Assembly (NCBI GenBank): GCA_963556695.1 | Contig: CAUWAG010000020.1 | Coordinates: 4,154,001 to 4,218,000 of the forward strand | Length of the DNA stretch: 64,000 nucleotides | DNA from: Anthostomella pinea | Taxonomy: Eukaryota > Ascomycota > Sordariomycetes > Xylariales > Xylariaceae | Direction: 5' to 3' | Shown here: in pieces, positions 43,549 through 56,598 of the stretch | How the letters are laid out: each line of letters opens with the position of its first letter | How positions within the stretch are numbered: position 1 is the first letter of the stretch | The notes under the pieces: model-generated | The model's database searches: none | The model's input: the letters and a program-made list of their open reading frames with translations, nothing else | What the model was told of the DNA's origin: nothing | Position numbers and translations under genes: made by a program

Positions 43549-46500
43549 CTACTGCCCGCCAATATCAGGCACCGGCTCCTCCCTCTTCGTCTCACCATTA
43601 ACCTCCCCAGCCGGAGCCTCCAACGGCGCCGCTCCATTCGTCTTCCGGCCCCCCTCAACCTCAGCCTTGCCCTTGGCCGTCTTCTCAGGAGAGCCGTCCA
43701 CCTCCACACCACCAATAAACAAACCACTCACGCCCTCCAGCGCCGCCACGAAGACGCACAGCATGCTGGCGATGGCGAAGTGCGTGATGGTCGATCCTAT
43801 CTCCAGCCACGACCCCTCGTCCTTGACGACCCAGAAGAAGTACAGCGTCAGGATGTCGCTCATGGCCATGGCCACCATGAACAGCGCCGACGGCGCCACG
43901 CCGATGCGCCGGTTCAGGATCCCCAGGTTGGCCGAGATGAGCGCAAACGGGATCATCAGTTTTATTAGCAGGAGCGCGCCCTGCGAGAAGGGGTCGAAGA
44001 TCGGCATGAGCCGCATCACGCTCTCCAGGCTGAATGCCGAGATCGACGCGATGTTGCCCGTGCTGAAGAACGCGGATTGGAGGAGCACGAAGAAGAACAG
44101 GGCCACGCGCGCGTCTGAGAGACCCAGCGGGCGAAACTGCGAGGTCACCACCTCGACAGCTGTCTCCGCAATGGAGTCCGGTTGATTAGGCTTCTCCGCA
44201 GCCTCCTGTGAGTACACGTACCCGTGGTGCTCCAGTCGGACCCATGTGACGAGTGTTAGACAGAAAGTCAAGTAGAAGAGACCTTCGTAAGATATAGTGA
44301 GAATGACGAAAGTTGGCGCGAAGGTCAAGAAGATCACCAGAAGCCTCTGGAGATAGTGGTTGTTCGGTTGAAATCGATGGGCGAGCGGCATCAGTAATGA
44401 CACAACCATGACTAGCCATCCAACAACCTGGTTACCGCGTGGTAGGCCAAGTTTTGCTTGCAACGACAACGCGCTGGAGCGTGTAACAAGCATCGCAAGA
44501 ATGATAAGCCCGATCTGGACAGACGTTAGAGAGAGAGATAACCTGATTAGAAGGTCTTTCAACTTACTTGGACGCCAATCAACGCCCTCGAAATCTGGTT
44601 GTTTTTCCGAGGTGGACGTGGTTTTGTTGAGCCGGAGAAGTCGGTGAGTAGTTTCTCCTCAAAGATAAGGTAAAGGAGGCTGACAGTCACCATGAGCGTA
44701 CCGCCGAGCATACTGTTGACCAATTAGCAGGTCCTTTGCCTAACAAGGGCCATTATGGCTTACATCAATGGTATGTTCTCAACCTTGTTGGCTGGTAATA
44801 AGGTGAAAGTACTCATCATGAAACACGACGCAAGCCAAGTGGCCGCAAGGACAACATGCTTCTGAAGGAAAGATGTGCCGAGTGCCAACGGGAAGAATGC
44901 CCCAATGATGAACAAGACAGTCAGGATCTCGCGATAGATATATCCAAGTGCCTGTCTTGCATTAGCTCACGGTCTACTCGCAGACCATTCGTGGAGAAAC
45001 CCACCAGTGAGTTGATGATGCCAACATATATAATGACACTTAGACCAAGCGACAAGATATTGGTCCCTGTTTTAATGTGTCCGAACAACACCTGCCTTCC
45101 TTTGATTAAGCTCTCTCTGCGAGCAAACACCTCCTCCCAGAAGACGACTGGGAAGAATGCATAGGCGTAATAGGTAAGGGGAGAGTGAGATATGATGAAA
45201 GATGCATATAGTACGGCAAGAGCAGAGGAAAAGAAAACGACACCGGGTATCGATCGGGATGGCTGTGCTGTGCCTTGTACAACGTGCAGGTCAATCACGG
45301 TTGTAAGAGCAAAGGCAATCCACCCGAGATACCCGATCGTGATGAGAGCCCTTAAGAAGAGCCAGTCGTAGGTCTGAAGGTAGCGCATCCCCTCTAAACC
45401 GATCCTCATGAGCGCCGCAGATTCTTCAATGGCCTCCTCAAAATTCCCACTGTCGATCAGATCCTTGATTGAAGAAAGTCGGTTCTCCGCGAGGACGCCG
45501 TTGTTTTCGCTCAGTGGTTTGTAAGGCTGATATCTCAGTTCTCCTTTCTTCTTACTTATTTCCTTTACCCGATACATCTCCAGTATCTCTTGGGCATTTA
45601 GCATAGATGCCTTGGCTTTTTCTTTGATATCCGCGGACAGATATGATAGCGGAAGTTCGCCAACGGAATTGGCTGGAAATTCGACACCCAACAAGTAAGC
45701 CATGAGTGCGGCGACATCGGCTTGTTGCACATCGTGTCTTTGAACTTGGTCGAGATCCCAATCCGAAGAGTAATGGTCGTGGCCGGGCGCTACCGCGTCT
45801 GGGTGCACTACGGGTTTCGCAACCCCAGAACCCCAGGCTATTAGCGGTGTCCTCGTATTGTCTGGATGCCCATCTCCATGGCTTCCCCAGTCACTCATGC
45901 CATGATCCGCAGTGAAAACAAAAGCTGTCCTGTCATCGGCATAGAATTTCTGTATCAAATCGGTAATCTCTCTGACCCCATCGTCAACGACTTTGATGTT
46001 ATTCAAGTACTCTTTCGAATATGGTCGGAATCCATGCCCAGCAGTGTCGAGTCCAAGTAGATGGAGGAAGAACACAATCTTATCCTGTCTCAGAGCGTCG
46101 TTCAATGTCTTATTGTTCTCGGCGGCAGCAAACATTTCTTTCACATGGTCAAAGACCCAGAGATCCAGATGGAAGGCATCTAGGGAGAAGTCTTCAAAGT
46201 CGGCATCGTAACAGTATGCGTCGATCGTACCCGGAGTTGCACCATGCTCGAACATGGGAAGAATATCAGGGCTGCCCCAGCTCCAGGTATGTCTACTTCT
46301 GTTGAAAACACTGTCGAAATTGACAGGGTTCAATTTCCAGCCTGTCGCGACAGCCGAAACGTCCTCGTATAGCCCTGCTATCAGCGCAACATGGCCGGGG
46401 CGAGACTCGGTAGGCACCCTGGTGTGGGACACGCCGAAAGTGCCATGTTCGAGTACACGAGAGCGCAAGTAGGGCGCAAGATGGCGTGGCGTCAGGTCTT

Positions 46501-46796
46501 CGTCGGTCTTCGGGTACGGTTCAGGGAAAGTCTGGAAAGACTTGTCGGCGCGTAGTCCGTCACCTGAAGAGCATGAGATTAGCTGCTACGTCTTGAAGCC
46601 TGGGGGCGCGAAACTTACCGACGAACAGAACGAGGCGATCCGCGGGCGCCTTCACTCCCGCAGGCCTATCCGGCTGGAAGAGGCGCATCCCACTAACGAT
46701 GGGGCTGACGAAGTAGATGTCGAAGATGGAGTATATGTAAATCAAGTGGAAGACCATGGCTATAGCCAAGAACTTGACCCGGCCGACACCCGCCAT
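43549..46796 (-). CDS. MCD4: GPI ethanolamine phosphate transferase 1 (Mcd4/PIG-N)
   Basis: Five exons, 46796-46619, 46563-45005, 44951-44764, 44712-44568 and 44514-43549, give 1011 aa; the introns are 51-55 nt. An N-terminal membrane anchor (VKFLAIAMVFHLIYIYSIFDIYFVSP) precedes the lumenal alkaline-phosphatase-type domain. That domain shows FVGDGLRADK, the nucleophile region RVPTESRPGHVALIAGLYED, and the metal-binding FTADHGMSDWGSHGDG and HPDNTRTPLIAWGSG. The second half is a multi-helix PIG-N membrane domain ending in a short charged cytosolic tail. The enzyme adds ethanolamine phosphate to the first mannose of GPI precursors in the ER and is essential in yeast. Intron 2 was placed at the GTGGGT donor (45004) because this gives a 53-nt intron with a GCTAAT branch and joins helix to helix in frame. 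Confidence 0.92.
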
Positions 46797-47689
46797 GGTT
46801 GCGGGTTGCGAGAACTGGTCGAAGAGGAGCGAGTGGAATTGCGAGAGGTGGTCGGAGGTACCGGCTTCATCGGTCCAAAGTGAGGTCCGTCACAGCCAAA
46901 ATAGTCGTACAAGGAGCGAACAGTTTGCATTCAGAAGAGGGGGCCAGCTGACGTGGAAGCCATCGAAACCTTTATATCGCGACTTGGAACGAGAGCAGTA
47001 TGCGACGTGTGGGAATGGTGATCATGGCCTGGGCCGCATTATAATTGCCCATTATGTACAGAGTGGCCGTCAAGGTGTCTTCTCGAAAAAGTCAAAACGC
47101 GTCTTGGCTTACAGGGATCAAGTCTTACTTGAAGTTACGGTCTTAGTGCAGTGCGCGGGGTCGGTCCAGCTGGTGACTTCCAATTACGGAGCCTCAATTG
47201 AAGCCGAGCGCGACATTGGCCCGTAGCCCCTTTTCTATTAAAGTCAGGTAAAGGCAGTTCGAGGATAACTCAACGTCGAAGCCTTACTCGCTATAGGATA
47301 TGCATGAACAAGTTGCTGAGCATTAGGCTACTATGCCTTTTGAATATTCGCAGTAATATAATGGGTTATGGCAGCGCTAGACCACCCCTATTGACCCATA
47401 CACATAGCATGTAACCAGACATCGAGGTCCAATGAACCGTTGTTTTCGGCACAACAGCATCATATCCGTGTTTGTTACAAGGATACAGTCCTCCGTCAGT
47501 GCACTCCGTTCTCGTCATAGACAGAGTGGGCCAGCTGCGCATGACCTGCCCCTGAGGGAGTTCAATATATACAATGTCGACAAACCAGTACATCCCGACA
47601 CTTCCTGAATCTTTTCCAACTCCGCGCAATACACATACCGGGGTATCATATAAACGACAATGCGCAACTTTGTCTCCAACTCGACCGTA
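46797..47689. other. Intergenic region, MCD4 promoter to PCS1 3' end
   Basis: 0.9 kb with no recognisable gene; holds the MCD4 promoter. Confidence 0.5.
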
Positions 47690-49335
47690 TCACTCGGGAC
47701 GTTCTGTCAGAGTCTTCATGACTCTTTGGTAGAACTTTGCAGCATGTAGTCGGGGGAAAGTTATCTCCTCGACAAGATAGTCCGGCAGCATGTCGATCAG
47801 ATCTTGGTCGTTTTTCGGATCAAGTTGTGGGATGTACATGAACTGCGCATCATCGTGCTTCTCAGATGAACCGTCTACTCCGATTGCAAGTTTGAAATGG
47901 AGAGCTAAAGCATGGTCAGCTATGGGCATGGGTTCTTTCGTATTGCGTGTGAGCTTACTCGTGTTCCTGCCCGTCTGAACGCAGTCGAAAACATCTTCGT
48001 TGTGCTCACGCTTGACGCCACAGATCAGCAGCCCGGTCAAGTCTCCGTACAGGTTCTCTTTCGTCAGCGCTAGCTGAGCAGCCGCCTCTGCATTGGCGGC
48101 CACCAGGCGACCATTGGCATTGGCGCCTTTGATCGCACTGCCTGGAACCTTTGCGCTTGTGCTGGCGGCTGTTCGAGCAGCTCCTAGCTTTGTCGACAAC
48201 GTCTTGGTTTCCGCCTTGGCTTCGGTCAATGAGCCGTTCAGGTCACTGATCTTGCTCTGCAACTCTTCGACCTTGCTTTGGCTGGCTTCGAGCTGTTGTC
48301 TCAGTTGTTGGGATTCCTTAGCCAGCTCTGTCTGCGTGGATAGTTGCGCCTTGAGGGTGGCGATGAGCTGATTACCAGCTAATGTGTGTGTTAGTTACTG
48401 ATTGACCTGTATTTATTCAAGATTCAGAACTTACTGCTAGCCTTCTCTTCTCCTTGCTTCTTCAGTCGATCATAGTTCCGCTCGGCCTCGTTGATCCCAA
48501 TGTCGTGAAGCTGAGCATACTTTGCCCTCAAGCTCTCGTGTTCCTTGGTCAGGTCCCCTATTCGTCTTCTCAATGAGGGATCGTGGAGATCGGAATCTTT
48601 GGTTTGCATTGGTCTTTGACTTGCACTGGAAGGAACGGGCGGCCGGGTGCGCTGTAAAGATGATACACCGCGATTATATGTAGGCGGCAACTCATCCACC
48701 AGCTCGTCCTCCTCCATGCTCAGGTCAAGTTCCTCAGTTGGCTGAGTCTCTGGGATTTCGTCCTCTGGTTGGTGTGTCTCGGGGATCTCCTTCTCTGCAG
48801 GTGGCGATGCAACCTTAGTCTTTGGCTTCCGCCCTCTCTTAGCAGCCGGTGGTGCTACTGGTTCAGGCTCAAGCTCGGTCGGTTCATCTTCAGGCTCGGA
48901 GACCTTCTGAGCCTTGGTAGCCCTAGGGCGACCCCGGGCACCTTTCGGCTGTGCGCCAGCATCGGACACGATCTCGTCTTGCTCCTCGGTATCTGGCGTT
49001 TCTAGCTCTTCCGCAGCCGGTCGCTTCCTTCCCCTTCCCTTTCCTTGCGCAGTAGTCTCTGGAATATTATTCGTCTTCTCTGCCAAGGCTTTTCGTGCGG
49101 GCGCTTTCGCTTTTGTCGCTTTTGCAGCAGCAGCAGTGGTCGTCCTCCCACTCGTGCGACGCGTCGTGGTCTCGGCTGGTTTGCTGGCTCGGTTTGCGGC
49201 TGCTGCGCGTTTCTTTGCAGGAGCCATTGTGTTTGGGCGCTTTGTTGCAGTCGAAGATGTTCCTACCAGCACGTCCACCTCGTCGTCCTCCGAATCCCCA
49301 AATCCAAGGAGCGTGGTGAATCTTCCTTTTGACAT
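47690..49335 (-). CDS. PCS1: Monopolin-like chromosome segregation protein (Csm1/Pcs1)
   Basis: Exons 49335-48435, 48378-47959 and 47904-47690, with introns of 56 and 54 nt, give 511 aa. Residues 1-~230 are basic, Ala/Lys/Thr-rich and disordered with AT-hook-like RGRPR, fitting chromatin contact. Residues ~280-385 are a heptad-like coiled coil (KEHESLRAKYAQLHDIG, KESQQLRQQLEASQSKVEELQSKI). The C-terminal globular Csm1/Pcs1 domain includes NLYGDLTGLLICGVKR, LHFKLAIGVDG and DYLVEEITFPRLHAAKFYQRV. Family members dimerise, clamp kinetochore/rDNA chromatin and prevent merotelic attachment. The Met at 49335 (MSKGRFTTLLGFGDSEDDE) is preferred; an in-frame upstream ATG at 49557 would add 74 residues that look like translated 5' leader. 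It is divergent from MSP1. Confidence 0.87.
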
Positions 49336-49871
49336 TGAACGATGAACGGGCGGACTAATTATCGGTAGTAGGTTTGTCGGTCTTACAGCCAGATGGGCTC
49401 GGTGGGTGGTAGCCGCGTTGTGCTCACGATTGGGAACGGGCAAAGGAGCCCATCGAATCCTGGTAAGAATGGTGGGGATGCGCAAGGTCGCGTCGCGATG
49501 GGGGGTTCCAACTGAAGTAAACAAAAGGTCGGCAGCATGGATGGTGGAGGGTGGCATAGGGTGGGTCCGCTGAGCAAGCCGAGCTCAAGCTTAATTGCTG
49601 TCCCCACCTGCGTGCATAACGCTATGAAGCCACATTATGCAATCATACTGATGTGGCGCTCCATGTCCAGCCCATTGAAGTCAGATTGATTGATACAGTC
49701 GGGAGGCGACCTCTTATTATTCGCAGGTACGGCGAACATTGAAGCTTCGACTTCCACATCAAATCGCGGACTGCAATCCTTCTTCTACAGGTCTTTGCAG
49801 CGCATGGACAAGGTGCTAGAAGCTGGAATCCTCTCCGTGTTACCTACCTCTGTGCCCCCGAGGAGTTGCAA
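49336..49871. promoter_or_regulatory. Divergent promoter region, PCS1 / MSP1
   Basis: 536 nt between two head-to-head start codons, presumably carrying both promoters. No element identified. Confidence 0.55.
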
Positions 49872-51311
49872 ATGCTTCTCAGTGGGCTGCAGAAGTCCCT
49901 CGCCATGGTCGACCGCAGACGGACGGGCGCTGATTACATATGGGACGTTCTGCTGATCATAGGCACGGTGAGCTCTCTGCATAAGAACCGAAATACTACC
50001 AGTTCTAACGCTGTATACAGGCCGGCGCAGCATGGTTTCTGACAAAGAACGTCCTATCCACCCTCCAAAGTACCCTTGCCGACCCAGATAAGGAGAAGCA
50101 CGAGCAGGCCCGAATCAAAGCCAAAGCAAATCTTTCGAGGTTGCGAAAAGCAAGATATTATGACGAAGGCGACGAGGAGGACGCGGCGACTGGCGAACAA
50201 AGGGGCCCACGGATCGAAGATCTGGTCCTGAACGAGTACGAGAACCTAGTTGCGCTAGAAGTTGTTGCTCCGGAAGACATACCAGTCGGATTTGATGGTG
50301 AGAACCTTTAAGACCTTGTTTCCCGTCTTCAGAACTGACCTGGTGGCAGATATTGGTGGCTTAGAGGACATAATAGAAGAAGTGAAGGAGTCGGTGATAT
50401 ACCCTTTGACGATGCCACATTTGTACTCCCATGCGGCACCTCTGTTAGCCGCACCATCCGGTGTATTACTCTACGGTCCTCCTGGATGCGGCAAGACGAT
50501 GTTGGCCAAAGCGGTTGCACACGAGAGCGGCGCATCTTTCATCAACTTACACATCTCGACGTTGACTGAAAAGTGGTATGGAGACTCCAACAAACTGGTC
50601 CGAGCAGTGTTTTCCTTGGCTCGGAAGCTGCAACCTGCTATTATCTTCATAGATGAGATTGATGCAGTGCTGGGAACCAGACGGAGCGGCGAGCACGAGG
50701 CAAGCGGTATGGTCAAGGCCGAGTAAGTTTCCGTTTGCCCCTTTATCATGTCAGTACTGATGGTGTGTAGGTTCATGACGCTCTGGGATGGCCTCACTTC
50801 AGCTAATATGCATGGCTTACCTGCGCGTATCATGGTTCTCGGAGCGACTAATCGTATCAACGACATTGATGAAGCGATTCTACGCCGAATGCCGAAGAAG
50901 TTCCCTGTATCATTACCAGATAAAAGCCAGCGGTTACGTATACTTCAGCTCATCCTGAAGGACACCAAAACCGACCCGAACAAGTTCAACATCGACTATG
51001 TTGCCAGAGTCACAGCTGGCATGTCAGGAAGCGACATCAAAGAAGCCTGCCGCGATGCCGCCATGGTGCCGGTTCGCGAGTTCATCCGTGAACACAAAGC
51101 CAGGGGGAGTTCTATGTCAAGTATCGACCCTAGTATGGTACGAGGCATGCGAACGGAAGACTTCTTCGGGCGGAAAGGTGCTGGGCAGATCCTAATGGAC
51201 AATCATGCACGGGCAAAGTCCTCCAGTGATGAGTACGAAGACATTGATGATGAGGAGTTTGCTGCTGAGACTTCAGCTGCAGGTGTGAAGGATGATGAAC
51301 AAGCAGCATGA
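49872..51311 (+). CDS. MSP1: Msp1/ATAD1 AAA ATPase of the mitochondrial outer membrane
   Basis: Four exons, 49872-49967, 50021-50297, 50350-50722 and 50771-51311, encode 428 aa; the introns are 48-53 nt. An N-terminal membrane segment ([23 protein letters not shown]) is followed by a linker and one AAA module. Within it are [20 protein letters not shown], Walker [14 protein letters not shown] (about 167), the pore-loop segment [13 protein letters not shown], Walker [11 protein letters not shown] (about 222) and the second region of homology [20 protein letters not shown]. Msp1 extracts mislocalised tail-anchored proteins from mitochondria and peroxisomes. The C-terminal tail is acidic ([12 protein letters not shown]). 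The first in-frame ATG is at 49872; the next at 49905 is also possible and would shorten the protein by 11 residues. Confidence 0.92.
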
Positions 51312-52119
51312 TCTAGACAACGATGTATACATAGGACATAGAGCTCAAGGCGGAGGGGATCCAGGTGTTACTGGGATATCATTGGGATATCATGCAGGGC
51401 GTGAAAGCCACTTACTACCTATATCGTCATGGCCATACGTTCAGCACATATGTGCGGTCTGGAAATATCTCTGTATGATACTATCTACACGAACCACATG
51501 CATCCAACTGGCTTGTCCAGCGTATCACTGCGGCTTGTGTGTATCGATGAGTCTTGCATCACAACAATTCACAGGGTTCCAAAGATGGCCAGAGGTGACT
51601 CATGAGAACAATTCAACATTGCAAATTTACGTGTAGATCAGATAAGCTGACATGAAGGTGAATAACAGCTGCAAGCACCTGCATAGAGCCCCCTTTTTAG
51701 GTACCTCCCAAGGTCAAGGGCCAAGGCGCTTTGTCCACCTAAGACCCGGCCAAAATCACGTCATCCTGAATGGTGCTTCCCCGGATTTCTGCTACCGATA
51801 ACCGGAGGCTGCAAGGGGTTTTGGGGGCCCTGCACTGCACCCCGCCACGTTTTTCTACAGCCGTGACAGGCTATCGGTAATTTCTAATCCAGACTTCATC
51901 TTTTCTGCTCTGTTGACTCGTCCAATTGCCGTGCGGATTTCACATTTCACGGGCATTCATACGACACTGCAGGGCAATTCCTGGTTTCTATCATTGTCTG
52001 GACAGAGCAACCAATCCCAGGCTTCCCAGCGATTCCTCTCTCTGGTCTCTAACTACTGACTCACCACCACCCATACTCTCTCCATTGCCCTCGGACTCGA
52101 CGAGCCCGTCAAGCCTACA
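51312..52119. other. Intergenic region, MSP1 3' end to metG promoter
   Basis: 0.8 kb. It should hold the promoter of the cystathionine beta-lyase gene. No Cys3/CbfI-type site is claimed. Confidence 0.5.
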
Positions 52120-53537
52120 ATGTCTACACCGCCCGCTAATGGCTCTTCCTCCGGAGGTGACGATGCGACCAAGCCTATCAACAAGGCTTTCTCCAAAGTA
52201 GACCTTGAAGGCCACAACTTGCCTCCGTCCCCCGCCCCCTCAAGTCCGTCGAACGGCCACAGACGTTATGCCCTTGCCACTGAACTCGTCTACACCGAAT
52301 CCAAAGACCAATATGGCGCCTCGAGCATCCCCATCTACCAATCCGCCACCTTCAAGCAGACGTCTGCGAGTGGTGGAAATGAGTACGACTACACACGATC
52401 AGGCAACCCGACTCGGACACACCTGGAGCGGCACATGGCCAAGATCATGAATGCCACCCGCGCCTTAGCTGTGGGATCTGGAATGGGTGCCCTAGACGTC
52501 ATCACTAGGCTACTCAGGCCTGGGGATGAGGTCATCACTGGCGATGACCTCTACGGTGGCACCAACCGGCTACTTACATATCTGTCGTCGAACCAGGGCA
52601 TAGTTGTGCATCATGTGGACACCACAGAGGTCGAAAGGGTACGGGAGGTTGTCTCAGACAAGACTGCCATGGTGCTTTTGGAGACCCCGACGAACCCCCT
52701 AATCAAGATTGTGGACATACCAGGAATTGCCAAATCAGTCCACGACGCCAACCCCAAGGCCCTCGTCATTGTCGACAACACCATGTTGTCTCCTATGCTT
52801 TGCAACCCCCTGGAGCTAGGCGCAGACATCGTCTACGAGTCGGGAACCAAGTACCTATCTGGTCATCACGATATCATGGCCGGAATCATTGCCTGCAACG
52901 ACCCGGCCATTGGTGATAAGATGTACTTTACTATCAACTCGACAGGCTGCGGCCTTTCTCCTAACGATGCATTCCTTCTGATGAGAGGAGTAAAGACATT
53001 GGCGATCCGTATGGAGAAGCAGCAAGCAAACGCCCAGATGATTGCTGAGTTCCTCGAGACCCACGGCTTCCGCGTACGTTACCCCGGCCTCAAGTCTCAC
53101 CCGCAGTACGATCTCCACTGGTCAATGGCGAGGGGTGCTGGTGCTGTTCTATCATTCGAGACTGCTGATGTGGCATTGTCTGAAAGAATCGTTGAGGCAG
53201 CAAAGTTATACGGGATTAGCGTCAGCTTTGGTTGTGTCAACAGCTTGATCAGCATGCCGTGCCGGATGAGTCATGCCAGCATAGACGCAAAGACAAGAAA
53301 GGAACGGCAAATGCCCGAGGACATCATTAGACTTTGTGTCGGTATTGAAGATGTCAATGATCTGATTGACGATCTCTCTCGCTCGGTGAGTCGTTGCAAA
53401 GACCTAACATGCCGTATCACCATACTGATATATAACAGCTCGTACAAGCCGGTGCTGTGACTATCACGCTGGACGGCTTCCATGCTGCAGGACCGGCGGC
53501 GCAGCTTGGTACTGCACCAGCGAGCAGTGATGCCTAA
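52120..53537 (+). CDS. metG: Cystathionine beta-lyase
   Basis: Exons 52120-53385 and 53439-53537, with a 53-nt GTGAGT...CAG intron, give 454 aa. After a Ser/Pro-rich N-terminus comes the Cys/Met-metabolism PLP fold: SIPIYQSATFKQ, EYDYTRSGNPTRTHLE, GDDLYGGTNRLL, VLLETPTNPLIKI, VIVDNTM and the PLP lysine in YESGTKYLSGHHDIMAG. The C-terminal part (LKSHPQYDLHWSMARGAGAVLSFE, SFGCVNSLISMPCRMSHASI, IIRLCVGIEDVNDLIDDL) is the fungal beta-lyase form (A. nidulans metG, yeast Str3). The enzyme converts cystathionine to homocysteine, ammonia and pyruvate, the penultimate step of methionine synthesis. The long N-terminus lacks an obvious organelle signal. The call over gamma-lyase rests on my recollection of the fungal metG sequence. 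Confidence 0.9.
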
Positions 53538-53841
53538 TGGGATTCGACATGCAAGCCAGATATCTGGCGGAGTGCCTATTTCCCTGCAAATAGGCATCTG
53601 ACTGCAGGGCACTGAAAACGATCGACATTGAACGATATAGTGGTGGGGAGATTTCATACATTCGACCAACGCTAAAGGTACCGTGTCGAGTCAAGGAATC
53701 AAAATGCCTCCACGTGGTTGAGGGTGCTCTGCCCCTTGATAGACATATACAATATTCGGCTCAGATAGTCGAATCACTTCTTGGTGGAAGATCTGGCCAC
53801 CACGTTCAGTCTTGAAACCGCACAAACGACGAAGGTGTCGC

Positions 53842-54105
53842 TTACCTGCCCTTTGGCTGCTGGGGCTGTTGAAGGACCTCGGAAATGGACAGCTCCTTGT
53901 GAGAAGTCGTAGTGGCCCAACGATTCAGCATGGTCTGTCCGGTGGCAGCTCTGTCGTACTCGGCGGGGGTTTGCACGGCAACATTCTCCTCGCGCCTTTG
54001 CGTACCACTATAGACGTCGTCTTAGTAGGTTGCACTTTCGACACGCGGTCACTCGTCGACGAACCTTTTGGTCGCCTTGTGCGCATTGCGCACGCTGTGT
54101 GGCAT
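53842..54105 (-). CDS. Candidate short two-exon gene (72 aa)
   Basis: Exon 1 54105-54053 and exon 2 54007-53842 join over a 45-nt intron (GTGACC...ATAG, with a CTACTAAG branch-like site) to give 72 aa. The protein reads MPHSVRNAHKATKRFVDDG, then QTPAEYDRAATGQTMLNRW and SHKELSISEVLQQPQQPKGR. Codons are strongly of the coding type for this genome (GCC, ACC, GAG, AAG, CAG), and the start context AAAATGCC is good. The composition suggests a small soluble protein; I do not recognise it. It lies convergent to metG, 304 nt away. The intron is shorter than the local norm, which is the main doubt. Confidence 0.5.
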
Positions 54106-56598
54106 TTTGCCGAGATTGCGTCTAAAAGAAAGACCTCGTCCAGACACAGAATCCGATGATGATGGAGATGGAGTTGGAGTTGGAATGGAACTTTTTTTCA
54201 AAAATAAAACAAAACACACTTGATGGAGCCTACGGGGCATCCCTCGTTACCTTGAACGTGCCAGAGTCCACCCTTTTATATTGACGAACTGGCTGTGTAC
54301 CTATCGCCATGGTTCTTGGTTGTTCGATAAACGTCACTTCTAGCCACGCATGGAATGCAATGAAAAATAGGCTCATGGCAGCTTTGATGCCAAGCAAGAT
54401 TGATTTCCATTGGCTTTTTCCGACAGGGGCTTAAAGGGAACACTCGAAGCTCACACATCATCTCCAGTAGTACACTTGAGATGCGATGTTGTGCTTGGGA
54501 TGACAATAGATCCGCCACCAACGGGGAGGACACAATCTATGCGCTGCCCTTCTCGCACAAGCTAGCCCCTAGCCTGCGTTACTTGAGACTGACATAGGCT
54601 TTTGAGCAATCGCCTTACCCTACCTCTTCCGGATTTAAGTCTGGCTGGACAAGTGCTCCAATCAGCTCTCAGAAGGAAATCGGCGGGAGATGGCAGGTCG
54701 CTGAGCGAGCTTGTCTTCACGCACGCCAGCGGCTTCTCTTGAGTAGACTTCTTTCCTCACGCGCCCTTCACATATTTCGGAATTTGGAACCCCGCACTCT
54801 GCGTTGTTTGCGCGCACGCCATGCCACACATCTTCCTTCATCTTGCGACTGATGGTTTTGGATTTGCTGCTGGCATGCGCCGACCGGTGAAGAATGCACA
54901 AGAGGAGGAAGACGCCGTTTAAATGAGACCGGTGTCAATAGATGAGAAATCTTTGGCGAGGAGAGGGCTTCTCCGCACTGATCAGCTGAGTCTTCCAGTC
55001 GAGGTTACACACACAGCGCGAATGAGTCCCTGACCTTGAGTGTTTTCTGCATCTAGCCGTGGAATCGTTGATGTTGAACCCTTTGATGTCTTGGACTTGT
55101 CGTCGACGCAGACATCTTCTTATCATATGCGCGTCGCTATTGGGTACTCGTCAAGCAGAGAGTCATGTCTCTTCTTGACATCGGAGATTTCTCTCACATC
55201 TGGGGTTGTGCCCCCCTCCCAGCCCCGTGATGCAGTCGCCTTCCATGCAAGAATGCAGCAACTACCCGTCTCTAGGCAGTCATCGGAGATGAAATAAGCT
55301 TGATTCAATCCTTTGGCAGTCTTGATCGGCGACCTCCAAGAAGGCCGGTGTGAGAGCCCATCGTCAGCCTACATCTATCGAAAAAGCGACGAGATAAGCG
55401 AAGAGAAGAGGCGGTGAGAGACGCATGGTACTCGAATGATTGGCAAGCATCGATGGTTCCCTACCCCGGATTGGTTTTGCGGCCTCTGCCCTTCAGGATG
55501 CAGTTGATAGCAAACAATCCGGGGGTGATCAATTCGTCGAAGGCATGGGGTGGAATCTGGACTCAACCATGCGCGACCTTTCAAGGCTATCTGCCGCTTG
55601 CCTAGCGCTTCTCCTTGGCGGCATTTGATTTGCTGTCGGGTATTGCCTTCATGTGGCCTTCGCCTTCTTGGTCTGCTCGCAGAGAGATACGCACGCATAC
55701 CTCTTGGGTTTGTGACAAGTCACGGGAGGTAGGCTATCTGAGAGGATACCTGGTCTACACGAGCGACATCAGCTTCACGGATGCAGAGCACGGGTTCTTT
55801 GCAGAAAAAACAATGACAGGTCATATGGCAGCATTGCCTATGATAACTTGTCTCTATATATATGAAGCTGCTAGCCACGAAGCGGGCTGTGAGTAAGAGT
55901 CTGACTCTCAAGAATCGTCTCGGCTTCAATCAACACTGAACATCACTAGCATCGGTACCGCCATGTCCGTACGGGTATACGGCATCTGTACTCCTGCACA
56001 GTCGAACTGAGGATGTCGTCCACCCACACCCTCGAGGATGGGACGAGTGTCAGGAGCTCAAAAAACCGGACCAATCACCGACGTAGCCCACGGCAGTCTC
56101 GAAGAGGGGACGCATTGTCCTGCCCTGTTATCCAAAGTCGGGCTTCGAAACAAACAAGGACAACATGACGACAACTCACGACACAGCAAGAGATCTACAC
56201 TGACATCCATGATGGGCCACACCGCGTCATACACATAAATCTCAAACGGGCTAGCCCATCGTTGGGCTGACCTTATTGTATACCTCCTGGCCGAGCGTTG
56301 TCATGGAACCCAGTCACCACAGGTCAGAACACGCAAGAGACAGGGCAGGGGATACTGCAAGCCCCCAAGCTACATCATAATTACCCGAGAACATTGACTC
56401 TCAGGACTCGGCCCGTTTACCTGATCGGCTGCAACCTGCTAGAGGTGTACTCAAATCATCCTTATGGCGCTACAAGACCTGGCTGTGGGCGACCCCTTCC
56501 CCTCACAACTGCTTGATGCTTACAGAGGCTACCCGCAGCGACCCCGTGGAACACACCATTGACTTGTACTGTCCATCCGCTATCTTCTCTTCTTCAGT

